The notes under the pieces: model-generated
The model's database searches: none
What the model saw: only the letters and a program-made list of their open reading frames with translations
What the model was told of the DNA's origin: nothing
Translations under genes and position numbers: made by a program
Shown: in pieces, positions 1-9,218 of the stretch
How the letters are laid out: each line of letters begins with the position of its first letter
Position numbering within the stretch: the stretch's first letter is position 1
NCBI RefSeq assembly: GCF_040250305.1
Contig: NZ_CP158190.1
Location: 3,876,001 to 3,940,000 of the forward strand
Direction: 5' to 3'
From: Peribacillus frigoritolerans
GTDB lineage: Bacteria; Bacillota; Bacilli; Bacillales; DSM-1321
Length of the DNA: 64,000 nt

Positions 1-290
1 GTGATAAGTGCCGCGATACGTGTTGCGTTACGTAATGGCTTGTACGCGATACGTTCGATCAATACTCCAAACAGCGCACAGACCGTCATCGAGATTAATA
101 GGGCAGGCACGAATGACAGATCCAGGACCGTTATTGAGTAAAACCCAACGAATGAGCCGACCATGAATACATCACCATGTGCAAAGTTTATCAATTTAAC
201 AATCCCGTAAACCATCGTATATCCGAGAGCGATAAGGGCATAAATACTTCCTAGTGAAACCCCGTTTATTAACTGTTGTATCAATTCCAT
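1..290 (-). CDS. livH: LivH-type branched-chain amino-acid ABC permease, second copy (partial)
   Basis: N-terminal 96 complete codons of an inner-membrane permease subunit of a branched-chain amino-acid ABC importer; the rest lies beyond the left edge. It starts MELIQQLINGVSLGSIYALI and, by residue-by-residue comparison, differs from the complete LivH at 4627-5505 at only about 8 of 97 positions. It lies downstream of a livK-type gene (453-1631) on the same strand, as in the complete operon, so a second livKHMGF operon probably continues outside the window. The family forms the membrane channel together with LivM. Substrate (Leu/Ile/Val or a related amino acid) is family inference. Confidence 0.9.
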   Translation of the reverse strand, partial: MELIQQLINGVSLGSIYALIALGYTMVYGIVKLINFAHGDVFMVGSFVGFYSITVLDLSFVPALLISMTVCALFGVLIERIAYKPLRNATRIAALI

Positions 291-393
291 GTTCGACTCT
301 CCTTGAAAATCTAATTTTATGAGTGATTAGTCCAGTCTCTTTCATTCCGCTAAGGGGATGTTCAGCATCCTGGCATGCTTGAAAAATGAGAAT

Positions 394-427
394 TCGCCAG
401 CACCTTCTTATTGACGAAGGGCCGGCG
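394..427 (-). terminator. Hairpin between the second livK and livH
   Basis: The arms CGCCAGCACCTTC and GAAGGGCCGGCG pair with one mismatch and a bulge around a short loop. On the minus strand the stem is followed only by a short T-containing stretch, so it is a weak or partial terminator. In ABC operons such hairpins after the binding-protein gene commonly raise its expression over the permease genes; here that is inference. Confidence 0.4.
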
Positions 428-452
428 AAAGGATTGGAGTTGTACTCCGAAA

Positions 453-1631
453 TTAAGGATTGATTTTTGTGTTGAAAACTTGCTCTCCCTCTTTAAACTC
501 AAGGATGGTAGCAGATTTGATTGGATTATGTTTTTCATCCAATGTGAATGTACCCGTTACAAGCTCAAGGTCAGCCGTTTTTTCCAGCGCTTCTTTGATT
601 TTTTCTGAATCCGCTGATCCAGCACGTTTAATCGCGTCTGCAAGGAAGTATCCTGTGTCATATCCTAGAGCGTTAAATGCATCCGGGGATTTATCTTTGT
701 ACTTCGCTTTAAATGCAGACACAAAATTCTGAATTTTCTCATCAGGGTCACCTGAAGAATAATGGTTCGTGATGAACGTATTATTTAGAGCTTTTGCACC
801 GGCAATTTCTACTAGCTTAGGAGAATCCCAGCCGTCGCCGCCCATGAATGGAACGTCAAGTCCAGTTTCACGTGCCTGCTTCACGATCAGACCAGCTTCC
901 TCATAGTAACCAGGAAGGAAAATGAAATCAGGTTTTGCCGATTTCAAACGAGTCAATGTGGAACGGAAATCAGTATCCTTCGCGATGTAAGCTTCCTCAG
1001 CAACGATTTTTCCACCATTTTTTTCAAATTGTTCTTTAAAGGCTGCCGCTAATCCTTTTGAATAATCACTTGCGCTGTCAATATAGATGGCTGCACTTTT
1101 CGCTTTGATTTCTTTAGTGGCAAAGTTCGCAGCTACCGTTCCTTGGAACGGATCGATGAAGCTTGTCCTGAAAACGTAATCGTTCAATTTATCCTTGCTG
1201 AAAGTGATTTCCGGGCTTGTACCGGAAGGTGAGATGACCGGCACTTTATTATCTTGTGCAATCTGTACTTGTGCAATCGAGTTCGTGCTTGTCGCTGCAC
1301 CTACGATTGCTGCAACCTGATCTTGTGATGTCAGCTTGATCGCTCCGCTTGTCGCTTCTGACGCTTCTGATTTATTATCGACTTTTATAAGTTTGATTTT
1401 TTTACCGTCAATGCCTTCTTTATTTATTTCTGCAGTCGCAAGCTCCAGACCTTCTGCAATCGATTGTCCATATGAAGCAACACCGCCTGATAATTCAAGG
1501 TTGACACCGATTTTTATCGTATCTCCATCTCCGCTTGATTTTTCTGATGAACCAGAGCTGGAACAACCGGCTAGCACTCCTGCAGCAAGTGTTAGAGAAA
1601 GGAATGCACCTGCTAGTTTTTTCTTTTTCAT
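453..1631 (-). CDS. livK: Branched-chain amino-acid ABC transporter substrate-binding lipoprotein (second copy)
   Basis: 392-residue extracytoplasmic binding protein of the LivK/Leu-Ile-Val-binding family. The N-terminus MKKKKLAGAFLSLTLAAGVL is a lipoprotein signal with lipobox LAGC, so Cys23 would be lipidated and anchored on the outer membrane face. The remaining sequence matches the family throughout (PFQGTVAANFAT, FLPGYYEEAGLI, FMGGDGWDSPK). It is closely related to the livK at 5582-6772, with the same length and motif order. It has its own roughly 550-bp upstream region and is followed by a livH copy, so it opens a second operon. A purine-rich ribosome site precedes the ATG. Exact substrate unknown. 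Confidence 0.93.
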   Translation of the reverse strand: MKKKKLAGAFLSLTLAAGVLAGCSSSGSSEKSSGDGDTIKIGVNLELSGGVASYGQSIAEGLELATAEINKEGIDGKKIKLIKVDNKSEASEATSGAIKLTSQDQVAAIVGAATSTNSIAQVQIAQDNKVPVISPSGTSPEITFSKDKLNDYVFRTSFIDPFQGTVAANFATKEIKAKSAAIYIDSASDYSKGLAAAFKEQFEKNGGKIVAEEAYIAKDTDFRSTLTRLKSAKPDFIFLPGYYEEAGLIVKQARETGLDVPFMGGDGWDSPKLVEIAGAKALNNTFITNHYSSGDPDEKIQNFVSAFKAKYKDKSPDAFNALGYDTGYFLADAIKRAGSADSEKIKEALEKTADLELVTGTFTLDEKHNPIKSATILEFKEGEQVFNTKINP

Positions 1632-2158
1632 AAATAATCCCCCCGTTTAGTAATCATCGCTCTGATGCATGAATATTTATTCAAGATGCCTCAGAAAAAG
1701 TTGATTAGATGAAATTTTTGAAATTAAATTAATATTTCGAAAAATAGTTTACCGCATAATTTTCATTCCGTCTATACAATAATTGTGAGAAGATTTCGCC
1801 AAATAGGATATTTTTCACAGGAAGTGCTATATCATTTTTATCTTTATATATTTTAAATATTGCGAAAATAGGCGTTATAATCAGAAAAAACTGATAATTT
1901 AATTATTTCGATATTGTAAATTCCTTATTTATTGCTCAAAAAATTTTATTCATTCCCTTATTTTTTTAATCCTTTTAATTACATTTTTACCAAAATAGAA
2001 GTATATTGATAGGGAATTAAACCCAGTTTTTTAGTTCTTTTTTAGTCTTAATTCCTATATCAAAATTGAATAATACTATATTGGATGTATAAAATCATGC
2101 ATGAAAATATTGTACTTTTTTATCTTCCTGCATATATTGCATAACCCGATCATCAAAC
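1632..2158. other. AT-rich intergenic region upstream of the second livK
   Basis: No convincing ORF. It should contain the promoter of the downstream livK. The block around 1731-1752 resembles the CodY-box region of the other liv operon but matches the CodY consensus less well (about 4 mismatches of 15). A short inverted repeat (TAATCAG, six A, CTGATAA) lies near 1879-1897. Nothing else recognised. Confidence 0.5.
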
Positions 2159-2180
2159 AAAAAAACCGCCAAACGGCGGT
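2159..2180 (-). terminator. Rho-independent terminator of the liv operon
   Basis: Directly after the livF stop, the minus strand reads ACCGCC-GTTT-GGCGGT followed by seven T. The compact GC stem plus T-run is a textbook intrinsic terminator and separates the two tandem liv operons. Confidence 0.9.
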
Positions 2181-2888
2181 TCAGTGGCCTCCTAAATAGG
2201 CCATTTTTATTTCTTCACTTGAAGTGAGTTCCTCGGCATTGCCCGACAGGACGATTCGGCCCGTTTCAACTACATAAGCCCGATCTGCAATCGATAATGC
2301 AAGGTTGGCGTTTTGCTCGACCAAAAGGATCGTTGTTCCGGTCTCACTGATTTCCTGGATGATGTTGAAGATTTGCTTCACCAAAAGCGGTGCAAGGCCC
2401 ATCGAAGGTTCATCGAGCAGTAATAACCGTGGTTTTGCCATTAAGGCCCGGCCCATTGCAAGCATCTGCTGTTCACCGCCTGAAAGCGTGCCGGCCTGCT
2501 GTTTGATTCTCTCCAGCAGCCTCGGAAATAGCTCATACACCTTTTCCATATCATTATTGATGCCATCTTTGTCTTTCCGTAAATAAGCCCCAAGCTCCAG
2601 GTTTTCGGCAACCGTCATGTTGGCAAAGACACGTCGCCCTTCAGGTACATGGGATATGCCCATTTTCACGATGGACTGTGCAGCTTTTCCTCCAATCGGC
2701 TCGCCTTCGAACAGAACCTTTCCTTGCTTTGGTTTTAACAGACCGGATATCGTTTTGAGCAACGTGCTTTTTCCCGCTCCGTTCGCCCCGATCAGGGTCA
2801 CGATCTCGCCCTCGTTAATCTCCATGGAAACCCCTTTTAACGCTTGGATATTGCCATAATAAACATTGATGTCCTCTATTTTCAGCAT
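2181..2888 (-). CDS. livF: Branched-chain amino-acid ABC transporter ATP-binding protein LivF
   Basis: 235-residue cytoplasmic ATPase that powers the branched-chain amino-acid importer as partner of LivG. Walker A GANGAGKS (about residues 33-40), signature LSGGEQQMLAMGRAL and Walker B LLLLDEPSMGLAP are all intact. The length is normal for LivF. Its start overlaps the last base of livG, indicating translational coupling, and it is the last gene of the operon, followed by a strong terminator. Confidence 0.96.
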   Translation of the reverse strand: MLKIEDINVYYGNIQALKGVSMEINEGEIVTLIGANGAGKSTLLKTISGLLKPKQGKVLFEGEPIGGKAAQSIVKMGISHVPEGRRVFANMTVAENLELGAYLRKDKDGINNDMEKVYELFPRLLERIKQQAGTLSGGEQQMLAMGRALMAKPRLLLLDEPSMGLAPLLVKQIFNIIQEISETGTTILLVEQNANLALSIADRAYVVETGRIVLSGNAEELTSSEEIKMAYLGGH

Positions 2889-3667
2889 CAGGAAACCTCC
2901 TCCCCTAGATATGCCTCGATAACCTTAGGATCATTGCGGATTTGTTCCGGCTTTCCGTGAGCGATAAGCTGTCCATGATCAAGAACGTAAATCCGTTCGC
3001 ATACCCCCATTACAAGTGACATATCATGCTCGATGAGCAACACGGTAAGGTTGAATTCCTTCCGGATAAAAGCAATGAGGTTCATTAATTCTTTCGTTTC
3101 GTGCGGGTTCATCCCGGCTGCGGGTTCGTCCAGTAAAAGAAGTTTCGGATTGGCGGCTAGAGCACGCGCAATTTCCAGCCGCCTTTGCTGTCCGTATGGA
3201 AGATTCTTCGCTTTTTCATCCTTAAAATGGTCAAGATTAAAAATCCTCAAGAATTCGAGCGCCTTTTCATCCATTTCCTTTTCACCGGAAAAATGTCCCG
3301 GCAGCCGGAATATGGAGCTTGGAATTCCATGCTTGGCAAGCGAGTGGTAAGCAACCTTCACGTTATCGATCACTGATAACTCACTGAAGAGGCGAATGTT
3401 TTGAAAGGTCCTCGAGATCCCTTTTCGGGTAATTTTATATGGCGGCTGCTTATTTAGATTTTCCCCATTCAAAGCAATCGTTCCTTCTGTAGGGACATAC
3501 ACACCCGTCAATAAATTGAAGAAAGTCGTTTTCCCAGCTCCATTCGGCCCGATCAGGCCTACAAGTTCCCCTGGAAATAATTCCACGTTCACATCGGACA
3601 CAGCTTTCAACCCGCCAAAACGGATACCCACCGAATCTACTTTAAGCAACGGTATTGTGGCTTCCAT
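2888..3667 (-). CDS. livG: Branched-chain amino-acid ABC transporter ATP-binding protein LivG
   Basis: 259-residue ABC ATPase, the second nucleotide-binding subunit of the Liv importer. It carries Walker A GPNGAGKT, the LivG-type signature LPYGQQRRLEIARAL and Walker B LLLLDEPAAGMNP, followed by the C-terminal GVCERIYVLDHGQ region. It overlaps the 3' end of livM by 26 bases and abuts livF, so the three are expressed together. All nucleotide-binding motifs look functional. Confidence 0.96.
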   Translation of the reverse strand: MEATIPLLKVDSVGIRFGGLKAVSDVNVELFPGELVGLIGPNGAGKTTFFNLLTGVYVPTEGTIALNGENLNKQPPYKITRKGISRTFQNIRLFSELSVIDNVKVAYHSLAKHGIPSSIFRLPGHFSGEKEMDEKALEFLRIFNLDHFKDEKAKNLPYGQQRRLEIARALAANPKLLLLDEPAAGMNPHETKELMNLIAFIRKEFNLTVLLIEHDMSLVMGVCERIYVLDHGQLIAHGKPEQIRNDPKVIEAYLGEEVS

Positions 3668-4613
3668 CCTTTGGGCCCCCTTTCGTTTTTTTATTTGTGA
3701 ACAATGCCGTGATTTCTCTTGTTCCCATTAAACCCTGCGGGCGGAAAATCATCATCAGGATCAGGACAAGGCTGTAGATGATCATCCTCGTTTCCGGATA
3801 ATCCTGAAGGAACGTCGTCACGATCGTCAGTAAAATTGCGGCCAAAACCGAACCTGAAAGACTTCCAAGACCGCCAAGTACGACGAAAATCAGAATATCG
3901 AAGGATTTTAGGAAACCGAAATTCGATGGCTGGATAATATAGAAATTATGGGCATAAAGCGATCCGGCGATTCCGGCAAAAAAAGCTCCGATGACGAAAG
4001 CCGCCACTTTATAATAGGTCGTATTGATTCCCATCGCATCAGCGGCCGTTTCATCTTCCCTTACGGATATGCATGCCCGTCCGTGAGTCGAATTGGTGAA
4101 ATTCCGGATGACTAAGACGGTGATCATCACACAGGCAAAAACCCATGGCCAAGTAGTCAGGTGGGATACCTGCATCCCGCTTGCCCCGCCTACATAATCA
4201 ATATTCAAAAGGACGATCCGGACAATTTCGCCAAATCCAAGCGTAGCTATCGCCAGGTAATCCCCCTTCAGACGCAAGCTCGGCACCCCGATCACCATGC
4301 CCGCAACAGCGGCTATTACGCCCCCAGCCAATACAGCTATGATGAAAGGAAGTTCAAGCTTCATTGTCATGACTGCCGAAGCATAGGCCCCTACCGCTAA
4401 AAAACCTGCATGACCAATCGAGAACTGCCCGGTTATTCCAATGATTAAATGCAGGCTCGTCGCCAGCATGATATTGATGCCGATGAACATGAGCGTGTTG
4501 ATATAAAATGGGTTGAGCATTCCGTTTGAAATGGTGTACTGCATGATTCCGAAAAAAATAAGTGCGAGCACGATCGAGAGCCAAAAACCCTTTGAATTCT
4601 TTAAAGTAGTCAT
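3642..4613 (-). CDS. livM: Branched-chain amino-acid ABC transporter permease LivM
   Basis: About 323-residue polytopic membrane protein, the second permease of the Liv importer. Several hydrophobic segments flank the conserved loop GVPSLRLKGDYLAIATLGFG characteristic of LivM. Two ATGs lie two codons apart; the inner one (4613) is preferred because the ribosome site GGGGAG would be only two bases from the outer one (4619). It follows livH by 13 bases and overlaps livG. The C-terminus is basic and cytoplasmic. Confidence 0.94.
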   Translation of the reverse strand: MTTLKNSKGFWLSIVLALIFFGIMQYTISNGMLNPFYINTLMFIGINIMLATSLHLIIGITGQFSIGHAGFLAVGAYASAVMTMKLELPFIIAVLAGGVIAAVAGMVIGVPSLRLKGDYLAIATLGFGEIVRIVLLNIDYVGGASGMQVSHLTTWPWVFACVMITVLVIRNFTNSTHGRACISVREDETAADAMGINTTYYKVAAFVIGAFFAGIAGSLYAHNFYIIQPSNFGFLKSFDILIFVVLGGLGSLSGSVLAAILLTIVTTFLQDYPETRMIIYSLVLILMMIFRPQGLMGTREITALFTNKKTKGGPKDGSHNTVA

Positions 4614-4626
4614 CGCCATGTCTCCC

Positions 4627-5505
4627 CTATACTTTTTCTCTTTTATTTTTACCGAAAAGACCCTGCGGCAAGAAAATCAAAATCAAGATAAGTACGACGA
4701 AAGCCACACCATCGCGCCATAATGAATAACCGGCAGCACTGACCAAAGCCTCGATCACTCCAAGCAGTAGACCGCCGACCATCGCGCCCGGAATGATGCC
4801 GATGCCGCCCAAGACTGCTGCAACAAATGCTTTAAGGCCAGGAAGGACACCCATCAACGGCTCGATTTTAATATAGTAGATTCCAAAAATGACACCCGCT
4901 GCCCCTGCTAGGGCCGAACCTATGGCGAACGTAGCTGAAATCGTATTATTCACATTGATTCCCATCAGCTTAGCCGCTTCGGAATCGAATGAAACGGCAC
5001 GCATCGCTTTGCCGATTTTGGTTTTATGGACAACGAATTGTAGGATGATCATTAATATGATGGATACAGATAAGATCAATATCGATTGACTGCTGATGGA
5101 AACTCCCAATATATCGAGTTTATCCATCGGAAGGACATTATTTGGATAGGCTTCCGGCTGGGCGCCCCGGATGTAAATCAGCCCGTTTTCTATCAGAAGG
5201 GAAACACCGATGGCCGTTATCAAGGCCGCAATCCGTGTTGCATTACGAAGGGGTTTATAAGCAATCCGTTCAATTAAAACGCCAAAGATGGCACATGAGA
5301 CCATCGAAATCAGTAAAGCTGGGATGAAGGATAAGTCCATTACGGTAATGGCGTAAAACCCTACAAATGAACCGACCATGAATACGTCTCCATGGGCGAA
5401 GTTTATGAGCTTGACGATTCCATATACCATCGTATAACCAAGCGCGATCAAAGCATAAATGCTTCCGAGTGAAATGCCATTTACCAATTGCTGAATCAGT
5501 TCCAT
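4627..5505 (-). CDS. livH: Branched-chain amino-acid ABC transporter permease LivH
   Basis: 292-residue membrane permease that forms the translocation pore with LivM. The start MELIQQLVNGISLGSIYALI, the internal NFAHGDVFMVGSF and the LPGLKAFVAAVLGGIG loop near residue 220 are typical of LivH. It lies 76 bases downstream of livK and 13 bases before livM. A nearly identical N-terminus occurs at the left edge of the window in a second operon copy. Confidence 0.96.
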   Translation of the reverse strand: MELIQQLVNGISLGSIYALIALGYTMVYGIVKLINFAHGDVFMVGSFVGFYAITVMDLSFIPALLISMVSCAIFGVLIERIAYKPLRNATRIAALITAIGVSLLIENGLIYIRGAQPEAYPNNVLPMDKLDILGVSISSQSILILSVSIILMIILQFVVHKTKIGKAMRAVSFDSEAAKLMGINVNNTISATFAIGSALAGAAGVIFGIYYIKIEPLMGVLPGLKAFVAAVLGGIGIIPGAMVGGLLLGVIEALVSAAGYSLWRDGVAFVVLILILIFLPQGLFGKNKREKV

Positions 5506-5581
5506 ATTGCACTCTCCCCGTTAAGGTGTTTTTTAAGTGAATATAGAATAGGGGGGACTTGCCCCCTATCCACGTAAGGTA

Positions 5582-6772
5582 TTATGGATTGATTTTTGTT
5601 TTGAATGTTTGTTTGCCATCCACATATTCCAAGATGGTCGCCGATTTGATCGGATCATGGTTTTCATCGAGGTTCAGCGTTCCGGAAACTAATTGAAGAT
5701 CTTTGACATCTTCCAACGCTTGTCTGATTTTTTCGGGAGAAGCATCACCAGATCTCTTGATGGCATCAGCCAGGTAGTAGCCAGTGTCATAGCCAAGTGC
5801 GGCAAAGGCATCCGGTGTTTTATTGTATTCCTTTTTGAAGGCTGCAACGAAATCCTGGATTTTTGCATCTTCATCTTCCGGAGAATAGTGATTCGTGATA
5901 TAAGTATTTTTCAAAGCATCCGCTCCGGCAATTTCAACGACCTTCGGGGAATCCCAGCCGTCTCCGCCCATGAATGGAAGGTCTATGCCGTCTTCACGTG
6001 CCTGTTTTAAGATCAATCCGACTTCCTCATAATAACCAGGAAGGAAAACGAACTCTGGTTTTGCGGATTTGATACGTGTCAATGTAGAGCGGAAATCAGT
6101 ATCTTTAGTTACATAAGCTTCTTCCGCCACGATTTTACCGCCCTTGGCAGTGAACGCTTCTTTAAAAGCTGCGGCCAATCCTTTGGAATAATCACTTGCG
6201 CTATCCACATAGATCGCAGCCGTCTTTGCCCCTATTTCGTCAGTTGCGAAATTGGCTGCCACCGTACCTTGGAATGGATCGATAAAGCAAGTCCTGAACA
6301 CATAATCATTTAATTTTCCAGCTTTGTTGGTGATGTCGGGATTTGTTGCAGTTGGTGTGAGTAGAGGAACTTGATTATCCTGTGCGACCTGAACCTGTGC
6401 CAATGTATTAGTGCTTGTCGCAGATCCGACTACAGCCACAACCTTGTCCTGGCTGACCAGCTTGATCGAACCGCTTGTAGCTTCTGCAGCATCTGATTTA
6501 TTATCTACCTTAACTATTTCCAATTTTTTACCGTCGATGCCCTCTTTATTAATCTCATCGATGGCCAGTTGCAATCCATCGGCAGCCGATTGGCCGAATG
6601 ATGCCGTACCTCCGGACAATTCAAGGTTGGCCCCAATTTTGATTGTGTCACCCGAGTTTGATGAACCCCCGCCTGAACTGCTAGTTTTCGAGTCGCCGCC
6701 ACTACAACCTGCCAGCGCCCCTGCAACCAATGAAAGTGATAGAAACACTCCTGCTAGCTTTTTCTTCTTCAT
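5582..6772 (-). CDS. livK: Branched-chain amino-acid ABC transporter substrate-binding lipoprotein
   Basis: 396-residue lipoprotein binding subunit of the Liv importer. The signal peptide MKKKKLAGVFLSLSLVAGAL is followed by lipobox LAGC with Cys23 as the lipidation site, a Gly/Ser-rich linker, then a periplasmic-binding-protein fold of about 350 residues. The start at 6772 is chosen over an in-frame upstream codon because the lipoprotein signal begins there and an AAGGGGG ribosome site lies just upstream. First gene of the livKHMGF operon, and strongly similar to the product at 453-1631. A CodY-box-like site lies about 60 bases upstream. Confidence 0.95.
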   Translation of the reverse strand: MKKKKLAGVFLSLSLVAGALAGCSGGDSKTSSSGGGSSNSGDTIKIGANLELSGGTASFGQSAADGLQLAIDEINKEGIDGKKLEIVKVDNKSDAAEATSGSIKLVSQDKVVAVVGSATSTNTLAQVQVAQDNQVPLLTPTATNPDITNKAGKLNDYVFRTCFIDPFQGTVAANFATDEIGAKTAAIYVDSASDYSKGLAAAFKEAFTAKGGKIVAEEAYVTKDTDFRSTLTRIKSAKPEFVFLPGYYEEVGLILKQAREDGIDLPFMGGDGWDSPKVVEIAGADALKNTYITNHYSPEDEDAKIQDFVAAFKKEYNKTPDAFAALGYDTGYYLADAIKRSGDASPEKIRQALEDVKDLQLVSGTLNLDENHDPIKSATILEYVDGKQTFKTKINP

Positions 6773-6829
6773 TTGAAACCCCCTTGTTTTGTATGTTCTT
6801 TTAACCAAAAAGAATATCTGAATAAAAAT

Positions 6830-6844
6830 AATATTCTGAAAATA
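6830..6844 (-). promoter_or_regulatory. Candidate CodY-binding box upstream of livK
   Basis: AATATTCTGAAAATA matches the CodY consensus AATTTTCWGAAAATT at 13 of 15 positions and lies about 60 bases before the livK start. CodY represses amino-acid transport genes when branched-chain amino acids and GTP are plentiful, which fits this operon. Seen: the motif. Known: the CodY consensus. Inferred: function. Confidence 0.6.
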
Positions 6845-6922
6845 GTTTATCTCATTCTTTCGACCCCGTCTATATGATATGGATAAAAAAGTTATTAAAA
6901 GGGAATATCTACTATTCGACAC

Positions 6923-6951
6923 AAAAAAAACTGACCCTTTATAGAGTCAGT
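6923..6951 (-). terminator. Rho-independent terminator of tcdA
   Basis: Just after the tcdA stop, the minus strand reads ACTGACTC-TATAAA-GGGTCAGT followed by T8. It separates tcdA from the liv promoter region. Confidence 0.9.
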
Positions 6952-6961
6952 TAACTTCTTA

Positions 6962-7723
6962 TCAATCGTTTACACGGCGAACTTCAATGTTTTTTAATAT
7001 ATCATTGATCACCCAGCTAGCTGCAATTAAGCCTGCTACGGATGGTACGAAAGCATTCGAAGATGGCGGCATTTGCGCTTTACGAATTTTTGCCTCATCA
7101 TTGCCGACTTCTTTTCGGACATCCTCACGAATGACAATAGGGCTCTCATCGGAGAAGACAACCGGGATTCCCTTTGTTATGCCCTCTTTACGCAATCTAG
7201 TACGAATGACCTTGGCAAGCGGATCGGTATGCGTTTTGGAGATATCGGCAATTTGAAAACGCGTCGGGTCCATCTTATTAGCGGCCCCCATGCTTGAAAT
7301 CACCTTGATATTCCGTTTCAGGCATTCCTTCATCACATGCATCTTATAAATGACCGTATCCGATGCATCAATGACATAGTCCAGGCCATAACTGAAGAAT
7401 TCCTCAAACGTTTCTTCTGTATAAAACATTTTAAGAGCGATCACTTCGCAGTCGGGATTGATGTCTTGAATGCGATTTTTCATCAATTCCGCTTTCGGTT
7501 GACCGACTGTTGATAATAGAGCATGGATCTGCCTGTTTACATTCGTGATGTCGACATCGTCTTTATCCACAAGAATAATACGGCCTACCCCCGTACGTGC
7601 CAATGCTTCGGCTGAAAATGAACCAACGCCTCCTACACCCAGGACCGCAACCGTCGTGTTTTTCAGAATATCGATTCCTTCCTTGCCAATTGCCAATTCA
7701 TTTCGTGAAAACTGATGCAGCAT
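6962..7723 (-). CDS. tcdA: tRNA threonylcarbamoyladenosine dehydratase
   Basis: 253-residue E1-like ATP-dependent dehydratase (TcdA/CsdL; YrvM in B. subtilis) that cyclises t6A37 of tRNAs to ct6A. A ThiF/MoeB-type Rossmann fold begins with VLGVGGVGSFSAEALART (about residues 27-44), followed by the DKDDVDITNVNRQ motif and DASDTV. No rhodanese domain is present, as usual for TcdA. The ATG is preceded by GGAG. It sits alone between two terminated units, near hisS/aspS as in B. subtilis. Confidence 0.92.
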   Translation of the reverse strand: MLHQFSRNELAIGKEGIDILKNTTVAVLGVGGVGSFSAEALARTGVGRIILVDKDDVDITNVNRQIHALLSTVGQPKAELMKNRIQDINPDCEVIALKMFYTEETFEEFFSYGLDYVIDASDTVIYKMHVMKECLKRNIKVISSMGAANKMDPTRFQIADISKTHTDPLAKVIRTRLRKEGITKGIPVVFSDESPIVIREDVRKEVGNDEAKIRKAQMPPSSNAFVPSVAGLIAASWVINDILKNIEVRRVND

Positions 7724-7834
7724 ATATATTCAACTCCAATAAATTCTGTTCTTATTTAGCTTCCCAATTAACAATATATCATAAACATCATTTATGACAA
7801 GCGAAATATGAGCAGTCTAATCGGAATTAGTGCA

Positions 7835-8983
7835 CTAGGTCATTTTTGATAATTTTTGAAGGACGGTAGCCAAAAGGAGAGTCCTTTCCGTCAGGCTCGG
7901 AATTTCCAAATACTCCTCTTCACTATGTGCATTTCCTCCAACGGGCCCGAGTCCATCCACTGTCGCGATTCCCAATTCAGAAGTGATGGAAGCATCCGAG
8001 CCTCCACCCGTGGCCGTATCCGTGATTTCGATGCCGATTTCCTTCCCAGCCTGACGGATCGTCTCTAAAAGCAAGTTTGATTTCTCATTCTTTTCCATGG
8101 GAGACCGATCCATTTTTCCGCTTAGTGTCGTTTTCGTTCCGGGAATATAGGTCTCGGCACAGATTTTTTTCAACTGCTTGAGAACGATGCCTTCCTGCTT
8201 TTTTTCCGAAATCCGCACATCGACGAAGGCAGCCGCATGGGAAGCGATCATATTGACAGCGGAGCCTCCTTCAATTTTGCCGACATTAACGCTGATCCCT
8301 TTCTTTTGATCATTCAATCGGTGTAAGGCGATGATCTTATGGGCCAATTCTTCAATTGCACTTCGTCCCTTTTCCGGTTCGATCCCCGAATGGGCAGCCA
8401 CCCCCATAATATCGACTTTAAACTGACCGCAGCCCCTTCTTGCCGTGACAAGCGAACCGTCCGTCCTTGCCGGTTCAAGAATTAATGCGAACTTCTTATT
8501 TGCCGCTTTTTCCGATATGAGGGATGCGGACGTCGGTGACCCGATCTCTTCATCACTATTAAGAATGATTTGGATATGCTTATAGCCTGTCTGCCCCGTC
8601 TGTTTCAAGCAATGGATCGCATAAAATAGCTCAACCAAACTAGACTTCATATCCGCCACACCAGGACCGTATGCCCGATTTCCTTTCACCTTAAATGGAC
8701 GTTTTTGCGCTGTCCCCTCCGGAAAAACCGTATCCATATGGGCAACGATCAAAATATGCGGTTGATTCGCCTCACGATGCTGGATGACCAGCTGATTGCC
8801 ATAATTCTGTTGCTCAACGGTATTCACAATAAAATCCAGACTTTCAAATTTCGCTTTTAATATCGAACCAATTTCATCAATACCCTTTTTCGTATGAGAA
8901 CCACTATCTATATTCACTAGCCGCTCCACTAATTGAAGCATTTCCTTCCTCTTTGCATACAATAAGTCTTTCAAAGCCCTCAC
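7835..8983 (-). CDS. M20 family metallopeptidase (glutamate carboxypeptidase-like)
   Basis: 382-residue zinc-dependent peptidase of the M20 family, closest in layout to carboxypeptidase G2/ArgE-type enzymes. Metal-site motifs are visible: AHMDTVFPEG, GPGVADMKS, NSDEEIGS with the catalytic Glu pair, and a C-terminal GNAHSEEEYLEIPS. The dimerisation insert (VAAHSGIEPEKGRSAIEELA) lies mid-protein. No signal peptide, so cytoplasmic. The start is a GTG with no strong ribosome site; an in-frame TTG three codons inside is an alternative. The substrate cannot be told from sequence. The gene stands alone. Confidence 0.88.
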   Translation of the reverse strand: MRALKDLLYAKRKEMLQLVERLVNIDSGSHTKKGIDEIGSILKAKFESLDFIVNTVEQQNYGNQLVIQHREANQPHILIVAHMDTVFPEGTAQKRPFKVKGNRAYGPGVADMKSSLVELFYAIHCLKQTGQTGYKHIQIILNSDEEIGSPTSASLISEKAANKKFALILEPARTDGSLVTARRGCGQFKVDIMGVAAHSGIEPEKGRSAIEELAHKIIALHRLNDQKKGISVNVGKIEGGSAVNMIASHAAAFVDVRISEKKQEGIVLKQLKKICAETYIPGTKTTLSGKMDRSPMEKNEKSNLLLETIRQAGKEIGIEITDTATGGGSDASITSELGIATVDGLGPVGGNAHSEEEYLEIPSLTERTLLLATVLQKLSKMT

Positions 8984-9113
8984 TACTTTCTATCCTTGGC
9001 TGAATATTGCTCAACCTTACTATAATTTACGAATCTATATTGCCGAATGTTACTTAAATGGGAAGATTTGAAGTTTATTCGAGGTTTTTGGGTTTTTTTC
9101 GTTAGATTGGGGT

Positions 9114-9218
9114 GTTTACTCGTGAATTTGGGCCATTTACTCGTGAGTTTGCGCCATTTACTCGTGAATTTGGGCCGTTTACTCGTGAGTTTGCGCCATT
9201 TACTCGTGAATTAGTCCA
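9114..9218. repeat. Tandem 21-bp repeat array, five units (left of the NERD gene)
   Basis: Five consecutive 21-bp units of the form RTTTACTCGTGARTTTGSGCC, alternating between two subtypes (AATTTGGG and AGTTTGCG). The last unit runs into the 3' end of the NERD gene and supplies its final codons and TAA stop. A second, larger array of the same unit lies on the other side of that gene (about 10290-10545). Confidence 0.9.

Noticed and set aside
1731..1752. CodY box before the second livK
   Set aside because: The alignment with the first operon is visible, but there are about four mismatches to the consensus, too weak to list as a site.
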